From contig NZ_JAVREK010000027.1 in the NCBI RefSeq assembly GCF_031845375.1, forward strand, positions 1 to 64,000: DNA of 64,000 bases. Direction: 5' to 3'. This DNA is from Streptomonospora wellingtoniae (GTDB lineage Bacteria > Actinomycetota > Actinomycetes > Streptosporangiales > Streptosporangiaceae). The notes under the pieces were generated by a model. It was not told the DNA's origin. It made no database searches and saw nothing but the letters and a program-made list of their open reading frames with translations. Positions 56,382-64,000 of the stretch are shown one piece after another (positions within the stretch are counted from its first letter, which is position 1; each line of letters begins with the position of its first letter). The translations under genes were made by a program, and so were the position numbers.

Positions 56382-57611
56382 ATGAGCTGTTCCGGTTCCC
56401 CGTCCGAGCCGCCGGAACCCGGGCAGCACGCCCCGCCGTCGGAGTCCGGTCCCCGCCCGGCCCCGGTCGGCGACGACGCCTCGGCGCGGGCGTGTCTGAC
56501 CGCCGTGGCCGATCCCGGCGACGCCGCCATGGGTGCGCTGCTCGACGAGCACGGCGCCGCCGCGGTCTGGCGAGCTCTGCGTGACGGCGAGGCACCGCAG
56601 CCGCCGCCGGGCGCGCGCCCCGACACCGTCGCACGGCGGTCCGCGCGCTGGCGCGACCGCGCCGGCCGGATCGACCCCGATGCCCTGCTGGCCGCGACGG
56701 CCGACTTCGGCAGCCGACTGGTCGTTCCGGGTGATCCCGGCTGGCCTACCCAGCTCGACCAGCTCGGGCGGCGGCGCCCCTACGCACTGTGGGTCCGCGG
56801 CGCCCACGACCTGCGGCACGCGTGCCTGCGTTCGGTGGCGGTGGTGGGTGCGCGGGCCGCGACCGCCTACGGCATGCACGTGGCGGCCGACCTCGCATGG
56901 GGTTTGGGCCGACGCTCGTGGGCGGTCGTGTCCGGGGGCGCATACGGAATCGACTCCGCAGCCCACCGCGGCAGTCTCGCCGCCGCCGCCTCCGCGGTGG
57001 CCGTTCTCGCCTGCGGTCTCGACCTCGCCTATCCGCGCGGCAACGAGGGCCTTTTCGCCGACATCGCAGCGCGCGGCGCGCTCGTCAGTGAGCACCCGCC
57101 CGGAACCCCGCCCAGCAAGCACGGATTCCTCGTACGCAACAGGATCATCGCCGCGCTCACCCCCGGAACGGTAGTCGTCGAGGCCGGACTGCGCAGCGGC
57201 GCCCTCAACACCGCGCGCCACGGGCAGGAGCTGCATCGGACCGTCATGGCCGTACCGGGCCCGGTCACCTCGGCGCTGTCGGCGGGCTGCCACCGACTGC
57301 TCCGCGACGGCGCCGCCGTCTGCGTCACCGACACCGACGACGTGGTGGAGCAGGTGGGGCGGATCGGCGCCGACCTGCGCACCGACGAAGGCGGTACCGC
57401 GCTCGACCCCGGCTCCCTCGACGACACCTCCCGCAGAGTCCTGGCCGCGGTACCCCACCGCACCTGTGCAGGGACGGCATCCGTCGCCGAGACGGCGGGC
57501 CTGGGACTCGACTCCGCCCTGAGCAGTCTGGGCCTGCTCGCCGCCGCCGGATTCGTCGAACGCGGCCCGTCGGGCTGGCGGCGCACCGCGGGCGTCCGCG
57601 GTCGCGGGTAG
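56382..57611 (+). CDS. dprA: DNA-processing protein DprA
   Basis: 409 residues. Loads RecA on incoming single-stranded DNA and shields it. Rossmann-like core: VAVVGARAATAYG, VVSGGAYGIDSAAHRG, LACGLDLAYPRGN and the conserved FLVRNRIIAALTPGTVVVEAGLRSGALNTAR. A C-terminal winged-helix (DDTSRRVLAAVPHR...) is present. The N-terminal 35 residues are Pro/Gly-rich. No clear ribosome binding site before ATG 56382. It is 97 bp after comM, same strand. Confidence 0.93.
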   Translation: MSCSGSPSEPPEPGQHAPPSESGPRPAPVGDDASARACLTAVADPGDAAMGALLDEHGAAAVWRALRDGEAPQPPPGARPDTVARRSARWRDRAGRIDPDALLAATADFGSRLVVPGDPGWPTQLDQLGRRRPYALWVRGAHDLRHACLRSVAVVGARAATAYGMHVAADLAWGLGRRSWAVVSGGAYGIDSAAHRGSLAAAASAVAVLACGLDLAYPRGNEGLFADIAARGALVSEHPPGTPPSKHGFLVRNRIIAALTPGTVVVEAGLRSGALNTARHGQELHRTVMAVPGPVTSALSAGCHRLLRDGAAVCVTDTDDVVEQVGRIGADLRTDEGGTALDPGSLDDTSRRVLAAVPHRTCAGTASVAETAGLGLDSALSSLGLLAAAGFVERGPSGWRRTAGVRGRG

Positions 57612-57676
57612 GAGGGGATGCTCCGGACGCGGGGCCCGGGCTGCCCCGGGCATCGCACCTGGTGGGCATACGAATG

Positions 57677-57710
57677 CCGCCGGGGGCGCTCGTGGCGCCG
57701 CCCGGCGGCG
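57677..57710. terminator. Terminator between dprA and DUF2469 gene
   Basis: GCCGCCGGG-GGCGC pairs with GCGCC-CCCGGCGGC across TCGTG, with one bulged base. Lies between convergent genes and can serve both directions. Confidence 0.65.
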
Positions 57711-57754
57711 ATGACTGTGGTCCCGACCGGCTGGGGCGGCGGGACGGGGCCCGG

Positions 57755-58078
57755 TTACTGCGGCTTGCCCGTTGCTGGGACCTCTAGATCGGACTTGGTG
57801 ATCTCCTCGACGTTGACGTCCTTGAACGTCACCACGCGCACGTTTCGGACGAACCTGGCCGGGCGGTACATGTCCCAGACCCAGGCGTCCTCCATTGTGA
57901 CCTCGAAGTACATCTCGCCGTTCTCAGTGCTGCGCGGCTGCAGGTCCACGTGGTTGGTGAGGTAGAACCGGCGCTCGGTCTCGACCACGTAGCTGAAAAG
58001 GCCGACGACGTCGCGGTACTCGCGATAGAGCTGCAGCTCCATCTCGGCCTCGTACTTCTCCAGGTCCTCAGAACTCAT
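57755..58078 (-). CDS. DUF2469 protein
   Basis: 107 residues. Very highly conserved small acidic protein restricted to actinobacteria; it begins MSSEDLEKYEAEMELQLYREYRDVVGLF and ends in VEEITKSDLEV-type sequence. No function is established. Its fixed location between lepB and yraN/dprA suggests housekeeping. Weak ribosome binding site. Confidence 0.92.
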   Translation of the reverse strand: MSSEDLEKYEAEMELQLYREYRDVVGLFSYVVETERRFYLTNHVDLQPRSTENGEMYFEVTMEDAWVWDMYRPARFVRNVRVVTFKDVNVEEITKSDLEVPATGKPQ

Positions 58079-58315
58079 TTCGCGCTCGCTTTCGTCGTGC
58101 AGTCCCGGTTGAGCGGCCCGGCCCCCTTCGCCTATGGGGTCTCGCGGGAACCCGTTCCCGCGTTGATCGATCGACTACAGAACCATGATGCGGCACGTGT
58201 CAACCGTTCGGAAGCGCACTGGGCGACCTCCGGCGGCCCCGGCAGCGCAGTGCCGCCCGCGCCCCGACCCGGTCCTGGCGGCCGCCCGCGGGGGCGCGAG
58301 CGCGGCCCGCGCGTG

Positions 58316-59107
58316 TCATCCCGCATCGGCCGCCGGGCCGGAGCCCTTGCCGGCCCCCTGGCCTGCTCCCTCGTCGGCGCCGGCGTTCTCGGCGAGGGCG
58401 TCGTCCAGCGCCTCGAAGGTGTCCGGCCGGGGCAGCGTGGACCAGCGGTCGACGGGCCAGACGATCACCGACGCGCGCCCCACCACGTGGTCCGTGGGTA
58501 CGGCACCGCCACCGGGCTCGTTCTGGTGCTCGCGGGAGTCGCGCGAGACCCCCCGGTGGTCGCCCATCACCCACACGTGGTCCTCGGGCACCTCGACCGG
58601 ACCGAACGCCCGGTGACTCGGGATGCTGTCGGGGAAGAGGTAGGGCTTCTCCTGCAGCGGTTCGCCGTTGACCAGGACGCGGTTCTGCTCGTCGCAGCAC
58701 TCCACGGTGTCGCCGGGCACTCCGATGACACGCTTGATGTAGTCGCGGCCGTTGGGGGCGAGCCCGAACTGCTGGCCGACCCAGGTGAACGCGCGGGCCA
58801 CGGGGTTGGCCGACTCCTCGGGCTGGACCATGGAGGGCCCTTCGTCCCAGGACCCCTCGCCGTTGAACACGACGACCTCGCCGCGCTTGATCTCGCGCAC
58901 CTGGTACACCAGCTTGTTCACGATCACGCGGTCGCCGATGAGCAGCGTGTTCTCCATCGACCCTGAGGGGATGTAAAAGGGCTGGGCGATCCAGGTCCGG
59001 ATGACGAAGGCCAAGACGAGCGCGATGGCGATCAGGATCGGGAGCTCCTTCCAGAAGGACCCCGACTTCTCTGCCTTCTCGTCCGTGCTCTCCCTCTTGG
59101 CGTTCAT
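58316..59107 (-). CDS. lepB: Signal peptidase I
   Basis: 263 residues. Cleaves Sec and Tat signal peptides outside the membrane. A 20-residue charged head, one transmembrane helix (ELPILIAIALVLAFVIRTWI), then nucleophile Ser50 in PSGSMENT and general base Lys125 in DYIKRVIGVPGD. VWVMGDHRGVSRDSRE is the box-E region. An Ala/Gly/Glu-rich tail follows. Located after rplS, separated by a strong terminator, so it likely has its own promoter in the 277-bp gap. Confidence 0.95.
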   Translation of the reverse strand: MNAKRESTDEKAEKSGSFWKELPILIAIALVLAFVIRTWIAQPFYIPSGSMENTLLIGDRVIVNKLVYQVREIKRGEVVVFNGEGSWDEGPSMVQPEESANPVARAFTWVGQQFGLAPNGRDYIKRVIGVPGDTVECCDEQNRVLVNGEPLQEKPYLFPDSIPSHRAFGPVEVPEDHVWVMGDHRGVSRDSREHQNEPGGGAVPTDHVVGRASVIVWPVDRWSTLPRPDTFEALDDALAENAGADEGAGQGAGKGSGPAADAG

Positions 59108-59179
59108 CGAACCCCCGCTCTCGGCCGCGTCGGCCTCACCACGTGCACCGGCCGCCTCGTGGACACCGGCCCGACACGA

Positions 59180-59217
59180 CTCTGGCTCCCCCGCGCTGAT
59201 GCGCGGGGGAGCCAGAG
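59180..59217 (-). terminator. Terminator after rplS
   Basis: CTCTGGCTCCCCCGCG pairs perfectly (16 bp) with CGCGGGGGAGCCAGAG around a 6-base loop. One of the strongest stems in the window. It separates rplS from lepB. Confidence 0.85.
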
Positions 59218-59384
59218 CGGTCGGACCGGGTCCCGCCGGTGGGACCGACAGCGTCGATCACCGCACCGGAGGCCGAATCTTCTTTGGTCATCGGAACCGA
59301 AGCCTATCCGAGCGCGGCGCTCCGTGTCGGTTAAGCCACAGCCGAGATGCGATACGCCGCGTAATCGATCCGCGACAGAACGGC

Positions 59385-59729
59385 CTAGCGGCGCTCGGGG
59401 ATGCGGGCGGCCTTGCCGCGCAGGTTGCGCAGGTAGTACAGCTTGGCCCGGCGGACACGGCCGCGGGAGACGATCTCGATCTTCTCGATCACCGGACTGT
59501 GCACCGGGAAGGTGCGCTCCACGCCCACGCCGTAGCTGATCTTGCGGACGGTGAACGTCTCGCGGTTGGCGGCTCCCTGGCGCCGGATCACGACACCCTT
59601 GAAGACCTGGACACGCGAGCGGTTCCCCTCGGTGACGCGCACGTGCACGTTCAGCGTGTCGCCCGGGCGGAAATCGGGAATGTCCGAGCGCAGTTGGGCC
59701 TTCTCAATTTCCTGAATAGCGGTGTGCAT
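59385..59729 (-). CDS. rplS: 50S ribosomal protein L19
   Basis: 114 residues, the family length. DTLNVHVRVTEGNRSRVQVFKG and the closing RAKLYYLRNLRGKAARI are diagnostic. It follows trmD in the rpsP-rimM-trmD-rplS order but is separated from it by 377 bp, so it may have its own promoter and leader. Confidence 0.97.
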   Translation of the reverse strand: MHTAIQEIEKAQLRSDIPDFRPGDTLNVHVRVTEGNRSRVQVFKGVVIRRQGAANRETFTVRKISYGVGVERTFPVHSPVIEKIEIVSRGRVRRAKLYYLRNLRGKAARIPERR

Positions 59730-60106
59730 CTCAGCGTTTCCTCATCGATTGCGCGCCGCGGCGACGGACAGTGCGGTTCGCGCGGGCGGATCTGCTGCTG
59801 GGGTCTTACGTGTGAGCCTCTGCCGGGTCTGCGCGGGCGCGAGCAATGAGACGGCGGCATGCGAACAACGCGCGACGACAGGGGCAACTCCCCCAGTCTG
59901 CCACACGTTGGGACCCGGTTTGTAACCGATCCCCGGGCCCGGTGCCCTGGGCATCCGCGGAGCGGGGCCTGCACCGGAGCTGCGCAGTGGTTCCGGCGCC
60001 CGGCGGACGCGGCAGCCGTGCTCTGCAGGCACGCCCGCCGAGGCACCCCGGGAGGCGGCCCCGGCCGTCGGCACACCGACGCACCGGACCGCGGGCCGGT
60101 CCCCCG
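59730..60106. other. Interval between trmD and rplS
   Basis: 377 bp. A TTACAA ... CAGACT pair on the minus strand near 59920-59895 is a weak promoter candidate, with 19-bp spacing. An L19 leader RNA could lie between it and the gene; I cannot confirm its fold. Short hairpins only. Confidence 0.45.
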
Positions 60107-60889
60107 CTACTGCGGAGGCAACTGCTCCAGCAGCTCCAGCAGCAGCTCGCGGTCGCTGCGCTCCAGCTCGCCCAGGCGCCGGGCGGCCAACTCCCGGAGC
60201 AGCTCGGGCCGGTTGCGCGCCGTCTTGCGCAGCGCCTCATGGCGCCGCCAGCGGTCCACCGCCCCGTGGTCTCCCGACAGCAGCACCGGCGGCACCTCCT
60301 GGTCGCGCCAGTGCGCCGGTTTGGTGTAGACGGGGCCCTCCAGCAGGTTCTCCATCGCTCCGGCGGCGAACGAGTCCTGCACCGCAGACTCCGCATTGCC
60401 CAGCACTCCGGGAAGCAGCCGCGACACGGTCTCGACGATGACCGTCGTGGCCGACTCGCCCCCGGCCAGCACGTAGTCGCCGATGCTCATCTCGTCCACG
60501 GGCATACGCCGCCCGGCGTCGGCCACCACCCGGGCGTCGATGCCCTCGTAGCGCCCGCAGGCGAAGACCAGCCACGGCTCCTCCGACAGCCGCTTGGCAC
60601 GCTCCTGCGTAAAGGGGGTGCCGCTGGGGGTAGGCAGCACCAGCCGGGGCGGGGCATCGGCGCCGCCGGTCACCGTGTCCAGGGCCTCGCCCCAGGGCTC
60701 GGGCTTCATGACCATGCCCGGGCCGCCGCCGTAGGGGGTGTCGTCGACCGTATTGTGCCGGTCGCGGGTCCAGGACCGCAGGTCGTGCAGTCGGATGTCG
60801 AGAATGCCCGCCGCGCGCGCCTTGCCGATGAGCGACAGCTCCAGCGGCGCGAAGTAGTCGGGGAAGATCGTGATGATGTCGATGCGCAT
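60107..60889 (-). CDS. trmD: tRNA (guanine-N1)-methyltransferase
   Basis: 260 residues. Methylates G37 of tRNAs reading CNN codons, preventing +1 frameshifts. SPOUT-knot features: MRIDIITIFPDYF start, VFACGRYEGIDARV, and the SAM loop GDYVLAGGE. C-terminal VPPVLLSGDHGAVDRWRRHEAL is conserved. It lies 158 bp after rimM in the usual order. Confidence 0.97.
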   Translation of the reverse strand: MRIDIITIFPDYFAPLELSLIGKARAAGILDIRLHDLRSWTRDRHNTVDDTPYGGGPGMVMKPEPWGEALDTVTGGADAPPRLVLPTPSGTPFTQERAKRLSEEPWLVFACGRYEGIDARVVADAGRRMPVDEMSIGDYVLAGGESATTVIVETVSRLLPGVLGNAESAVQDSFAAGAMENLLEGPVYTKPAHWRDQEVPPVLLSGDHGAVDRWRRHEALRKTARNRPELLRELAARRLGELERSDRELLLELLEQLPPQ

Positions 60890-61047
60890 GGGTGTGCGAG
60901 GGCTCCCGGCAGCGGGTCCGGCGAGCGACCGCCGGCGGTGCGGTTGTGGTCCGGATACGGGCGGCTGGAGAGGGTGCGGGATGCGGGATATGCGGCGCGG
61001 GCCTGGCTCCGCCGCTGTGGAGCGCGGGGGTGCGCTCGTGCGGGCGG

Positions 61048-61560
61048 TCAGCCGCCCAGTTCCAGCAGGCCGGGCGGCGGGTCGATCACCAGGCGGCCGG
61101 AGCCGGTGTCCACCTCGGGCACGAGGTCGCGGACGAAGGGCACCAGCACCTCGGGCCCGTCCGCGCGCGTGATCACGAGGACGTCCTGGGCGTTGTGCAG
61201 CACGTCGGCGACGGTGCCCACCGCGGCGCCTTCAGCGGTCTCGGCGCGCAGGCCGATGAGCTCGTGGTCGCTGAACTCGTCGGGGTCCTCCACCGGCGGC
61301 AGGTCCTCGGACTCGACCAGCAGGGTGGTCCCGCGCAGCCCTTCGGCGGCGGTCCGGTCGCCGACCCCCGTGAACCGGACCAGCAGACGACCGGAGTGCC
61401 GGCGCGCCGACGCGACGGTGAGGGGACCGGTGCCCGCGGAGTCGGTCTGCAAGAGGGACCCGGGCGCGAAGCGCGACTCGGGGTCGTCGGTGCGCACGTC
61501 CACGGCCACATCGCCGCGGATCCCGTGGGCGCGGCCGATCCGGCCGACTACGAGACGCAT
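61048..61560 (-). CDS. rimM: Ribosome maturation factor RimM
   Basis: 170 residues. Binds S19 and helps 30S head assembly. VVGRIGRAHGIRGDVAVDVRTDDP is the N-terminal beta-barrel signature; the PRC-barrel half has LIGLRAETAEGAAVGTV and DVLVITR. ATG 61560 rather than the longer frame gives the family N-terminus. Confidence 0.95.
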   Translation of the reverse strand: MRLVVGRIGRAHGIRGDVAVDVRTDDPESRFAPGSLLQTDSAGTGPLTVASARRHSGRLLVRFTGVGDRTAAEGLRGTTLLVESEDLPPVEDPDEFSDHELIGLRAETAEGAAVGTVADVLHNAQDVLVITRADGPEVLVPFVRDLVPEVDTGSGRLVIDPPPGLLELGG

Positions 61561-61697
61561 CGTCCTCCTGCGTTCATGGGCGCGCGGCGAGAGGCCGCGC
61601 ACACGACAGCGCCGCGCCGCTCCGGCGGAACGGCGCGGAGGCCCCGGCCGCGACCGGACCGCCCGTGCGGGCGTACGGTCGCGGCCGGGGCCGGCGC

Positions 61698-61940
61698 TCA
61701 GCGCACTTCGTTCAGGTCCAGCAGGTCGACGCGGACGTAGCGACCACCCGCGAGCGAGCCGACGACGGTGCGCAGCGCCTTGGCGGTGCGCCCGTTGCGG
61801 CCGATGACCTTCCCGAGGTCGTCGGGATGGACCCGGACTTCGAGCACCTTGCCCTTGCGGAGCCTGCGGGCTCTCACCTGGACATCGTCGGAGTTCACGA
61901 CGATGCCCCGAACCAGGTGCTCAAGCGCCTCTTCCAGCAC
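61698..61940 (-). CDS. khpA: KH-domain RNA-binding protein (KhpA/YlqC)
   Basis: 80 residues, a single KH domain with the GKVIGRNGRTAKALRTVV loop. KhpA proteins bind RNA, often with KhpB, and affect cell size and division in Gram-positives. GTG 61940 begins 1 bp after the rpsP stop (TGA C GTG), with GAGG in the rpsP end as ribosome binding site, so it is translationally coupled to rpsP. Confidence 0.92.
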   Translation of the reverse strand: MLEEALEHLVRGIVVNSDDVQVRARRLRKGKVLEVRVHPDDLGKVIGRNGRTAKALRTVVGSLAGGRYVRVDLLDLNEVR

Positions 61941-61941
61941 G

Positions 61942-62421
61942 TCAGGCCTCGCCCTCAGGCTCCGTGGTCGTGTTGTCGCCGGCGGCCTCGGTCTTCTCGG
62001 CCTTCTCGGACTTCTTCTCCGAGCCGGAGGACTTCTTGGACTTCCCGCCGCCCTTGGTGGACTCGTTGTCCGGAAGCACGAGCTCCTTGAGGACGGCCTG
62101 GAACGCGGCTTCCTCGGCTTCCTTGTCCTTGGGCTCGGCGACCTTGATCGGCGCCGGCTCAGGAAGCCCCTTGAACCGCTGCCAGTCACCGGTCAGCTTC
62201 AGGATGTTCATGACCGGACCGGTGGGCTGCGCCCCCACAGAAAGCCAGTGCTGCGCCCGCTCCGAGTTCACCTCGATGAAGCTCGGCTCCTCCTTCGGGT
62301 GGTACTTCCCGATCTCCTCGATGGCTCGGCCATCGCGCTTGGTACGGGCGTCGGCGACGACGATTCGGTACTGCGGCGCACGGATCTTCCCCATACGCTT
62401 GAGCTTGATCTTGACAGCCAC
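61942..62421 (-). CDS. rpsP: 30S ribosomal protein S16
   Basis: 159 residues. Standard S16 core (VKIKLKRMGKIRAPQYRIVVADAR, HYPKEEPSF-like segment, QPTGPVMNILKLTGDW) ends near residue 95. An extra 60-residue tail follows, first helical, then Lys/Ser/Glu-rich and disordered. Start preceded by GGGAGAT. First gene of the rpsP-khpA-rimM-trmD run. Confidence 0.96.
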   Translation of the reverse strand: MAVKIKLKRMGKIRAPQYRIVVADARTKRDGRAIEEIGKYHPKEEPSFIEVNSERAQHWLSVGAQPTGPVMNILKLTGDWQRFKGLPEPAPIKVAEPKDKEAEEAAFQAVLKELVLPDNESTKGGGKSKKSSGSEKKSEKAEKTEAAGDNTTTEPEGEA

Positions 62422-62746
62422 GGGTGTGGTATCTCCCAGTTGCGATGCGAGTGCCCGTCATCGCGCCGCGTGGGGATGCGGCGGAGTGTTCAGGCGGGGA
62501 CGTTAGGTGCCCGGGCTAGTTAGAGGGCCGGCCCGCAACACCGTTAGTCGTTAACCCATTGTGCCAGACCCCGGGGTGCGCGGTGCGCTTCACGGATGCG
62601 TTCGGCGGGTCCCGATCGCATGAGAGGCGTCTCATCCCCGGCGCGGTCGGCCACGCAGTCGACCGGGGCCGCCGAGAATACGCCCCGCGGCCGGCTCGGC
62701 GCCGGTCGCGGGGCGGTTCTGTGCTACCTCTCCGTCAGTGTGGCGC
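62422..62746. other. Interval between ffh and rpsP
   Basis: 325 bp. Has the ffh terminator hairpin and must contain the rpsP promoter. On the minus strand AACGACTAACGG and TCTAACTAGCCC are A+T-richer spots near 62550 and 62510, but I see no confident -35/-10 pair. Confidence 0.5.
62681..62715 (-). terminator. Terminator after ffh
   Basis: CGCCCCGCGGCCGG pairs with CCGGTCGCGGGGCG, with one G:T-type mismatch, around a 7-base loop, about 30 bp after the ffh stop. Confidence 0.65.
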
Positions 62747-64000
62747 CTACTTCTTGGGCAGCTTGAAGTTCGAGAGGTCGGGCATGGACCCGCCGCCGAG
62801 CCCCGGGGGCAGCTGGCCGCCGCCGCCCAGGCCGGGCGGCAGCTGCGGCGGCGCCTGCTGGTCGCCCCCCTCTTCGCGGCGGCGCTCGCGCTCGGCCTGG
62901 CGCTCGGCCTCCTGCTCCTTGGCCTTGAGCGGGTTGCCGCTGCGCTGCTTGCCCTTCTTGGTCTTCTTCGCCTGGGCCTTGGCCTTCTTGCGGTTACCGC
63001 CTCCGCCGGGCATCCCGGGCATCCCGGGCATGCCCCCGCTGTTCTTCATCTGGCGCATCATCTTCTGCGCCTCGAAGAAGCGGGTGACCAGCCCGTTGAC
63101 GTCACTGACCTGGGTACCCGAACCGTTGGCGATACGCAGGCGCCGCGAACCGTTGATCATCTTGGGGTTGCCGCGCTCGGCAGGGGTCATCGACCGGATG
63201 ATCGCGGTGACGCGGTCGAGGTCCTTCTCGTCGACACCGCTGATCTGGTCGCGCATCTGCGCCATGCCCGGCATCATGCCGAGCAGGTTGCTGATGGGCC
63301 CCATCTTCCGCAGCATGCCCATCTGCTGCAGGAAGTCGTCGAGGGTGAAGTCGTCGTCGGAGGCCAGCGTGCTGGCCATCTGGGCGACCTCGTCCTCTTC
63401 GAACGTGCGCTGCGCCTGCTCGATCAGAGTGAGCATGTCGCCCATGTCGAGGATGCGCGAGGCCATCCGGTCGGGATGGAAGAGGTCGAAGTCCTCCAGC
63501 TTCTCGCCGGTGGAGGCGAACATGATCGGCCGACCGGTGACGTGCCGAATCGACAGCGCGGCGCCGCCGCGGGCGTCGCCGTCGAGCTTGGTCAGCGCCA
63601 CCCCGTCATAGCCCACGCCGTCGAGGAACGCCTGCGCGGTGTTCACCGCGTCCTGGCCGATCATCGCGTCCACGACGAACAGGACCTCGTCGGGGCTGAC
63701 CGCGTCGCGGATGTCGGCGGCCTGCTGCATCATCTCGCTGTCGATGCCCAGGCGGCCGGCGGTGTCGATGATGACGATGTTGTGGTTGTTGTGCTCGGCC
63801 TGCTCGATCGAGGCCCGAGCCACCTCGACGGGGTCGCCCACGCCGTTGCCGGGCTCGGGAGCGAACACGGGCACCCCGGCACGCTCGCCCACGACCTGCA
63901 GCTGGGTGACGGCGTTGGGGCGCTGGAGGTCGGCGGCCACCAGCAGCGGTGTGTTGCGTTCGCCCGCCAGCCAGCGCCCGAGCTTGCCCGCCAGCGTGGT
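62747..64000 (-). CDS. ffh: Signal recognition particle protein Ffh, 5'-truncated by window
   Basis: 418 residues visible; the N-terminal NG start lies beyond the right edge. The first visible residues TTLAGKLGRW immediately follow the G1 GKT. VAADLQRPNAV, IDTAGR (G3), TKLDGDARGG (G4) and the Met-rich M domain (from MASRILDMGDMLTLIE) bind GTP, 4.5S RNA and signal peptides. The C-terminal tail holds GMPGMPGMPGGG and a Lys-rich segment and is longer than in E. coli. Confidence 0.97.
   Translation of the reverse strand, partial: TTLAGKLGRWLAGERNTPLLVAADLQRPNAVTQLQVVGERAGVPVFAPEPGNGVGDPVEVARASIEQAEHNNHNIVIIDTAGRLGIDSEMMQQAADIRDAVSPDEVLFVVDAMIGQDAVNTAQAFLDGVGYDGVALTKLDGDARGGAALSIRHVTGRPIMFASTGEKLEDFDLFHPDRMASRILDMGDMLTLIEQAQRTFEEDEVAQMASTLASDDDFTLDDFLQQMGMLRKMGPISNLLGMMPGMAQMRDQISGVDEKDLDRVTAIIRSMTPAERGNPKMINGSRRLRIANGSGTQVSDVNGLVTRFFEAQKMMRQMKNSGGMPGMPGMPGGGGNRKKAKAQAKKTKKGKQRSGNPLKAKEQEAERQAERERRREEGGDQQAPPQLPPGLGGGGQLPPGLGGGSMPDLSNFKLPKK

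Noticed and set aside
63005..63035. Tandem CCCGGGCAT repeats in ffh
   Set aside because: They encode the Gly-Met-Pro repeats of the Ffh M-domain tail, which are common in actinobacteria.

Overview
The window is about 73% GC, uses GTG starts freely and has the conserved actinobacterial order ffh, rpsP, KH-domain gene, rimM, trmD, rplS, lepB, DUF2469, yraN, comM, dprA, xerC, rpsB, tsf, pyrH, frr, cdsA. A perfect copy of the Thermobifida CelR / Streptomyces CebR operator precedes a family-1 beta-glucosidase. Together these point to a filamentous actinomycete, most likely Nocardiopsaceae (Thermobifida, Nocardiopsis or Streptomonospora type). This assignment is inferred from gene order and motifs; no 16S gene is present.

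Layout. 0-1 kb: a truncated adenylation-type protein whose middle carries a 65-bp perfect inverted copy of bases at the left window edge. 1-2.7 kb: HSL-type esterase and an anti-sigma-like kinase. 3-9.8 kb: a CooC-type ATPase, then a four-gene peptide/nickel-class ABC transporter; both are preceded by a dyad with the same core, suggesting one metalloregulated module. 9.9-17 kb: a GNAT protein, a secreted TAP-type peptidase and the dxr-rseP / ispG group (MEP isoprenoid pathway plus site-2 protease). 17-28 kb: secreted trypsin-like protease, DD-carboxypeptidase, a conserved actinobacterial protein, a UvrA-like ABC protein, AraC-VOC pair, a membrane serine hydrolase and beta-glucosidase. Two copies of an unrecognised palindromic element lie here. 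28-36 kb is accessory: stand-alone HsdR-N-like nuclease, secreted phospholipase A2, a 1136-residue SF1 helicase/nuclease homologue whose catalytic motifs are all eroded, and a carbon-nitrogen hydrolase. 36-42 kb: aminotransferase and methylmalonate-semialdehyde dehydrogenase divergent from a PucR regulator, then Lrp/AsnC. 42-47 kb: YqaA-like membrane protein, rlmN, a SUFU-domain protein and an ArsR-MFS pair with a textbook leaderless promoter. 47-64 kb: translation, membrane-lipid and cell-division housekeeping genes, ending inside ffh.

I saw no tRNA or rRNA gene, CRISPR array, insertion sequence or prophage. The observations I rate highest are the possible invertible segment at the left edge, the shared CGAT-W-ATCG operator core over the CooC/Nik-like module, the two-copy palindromic element, and the intact but motif-dead helicase. 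I found no clearly new multi-gene system; these are leads.
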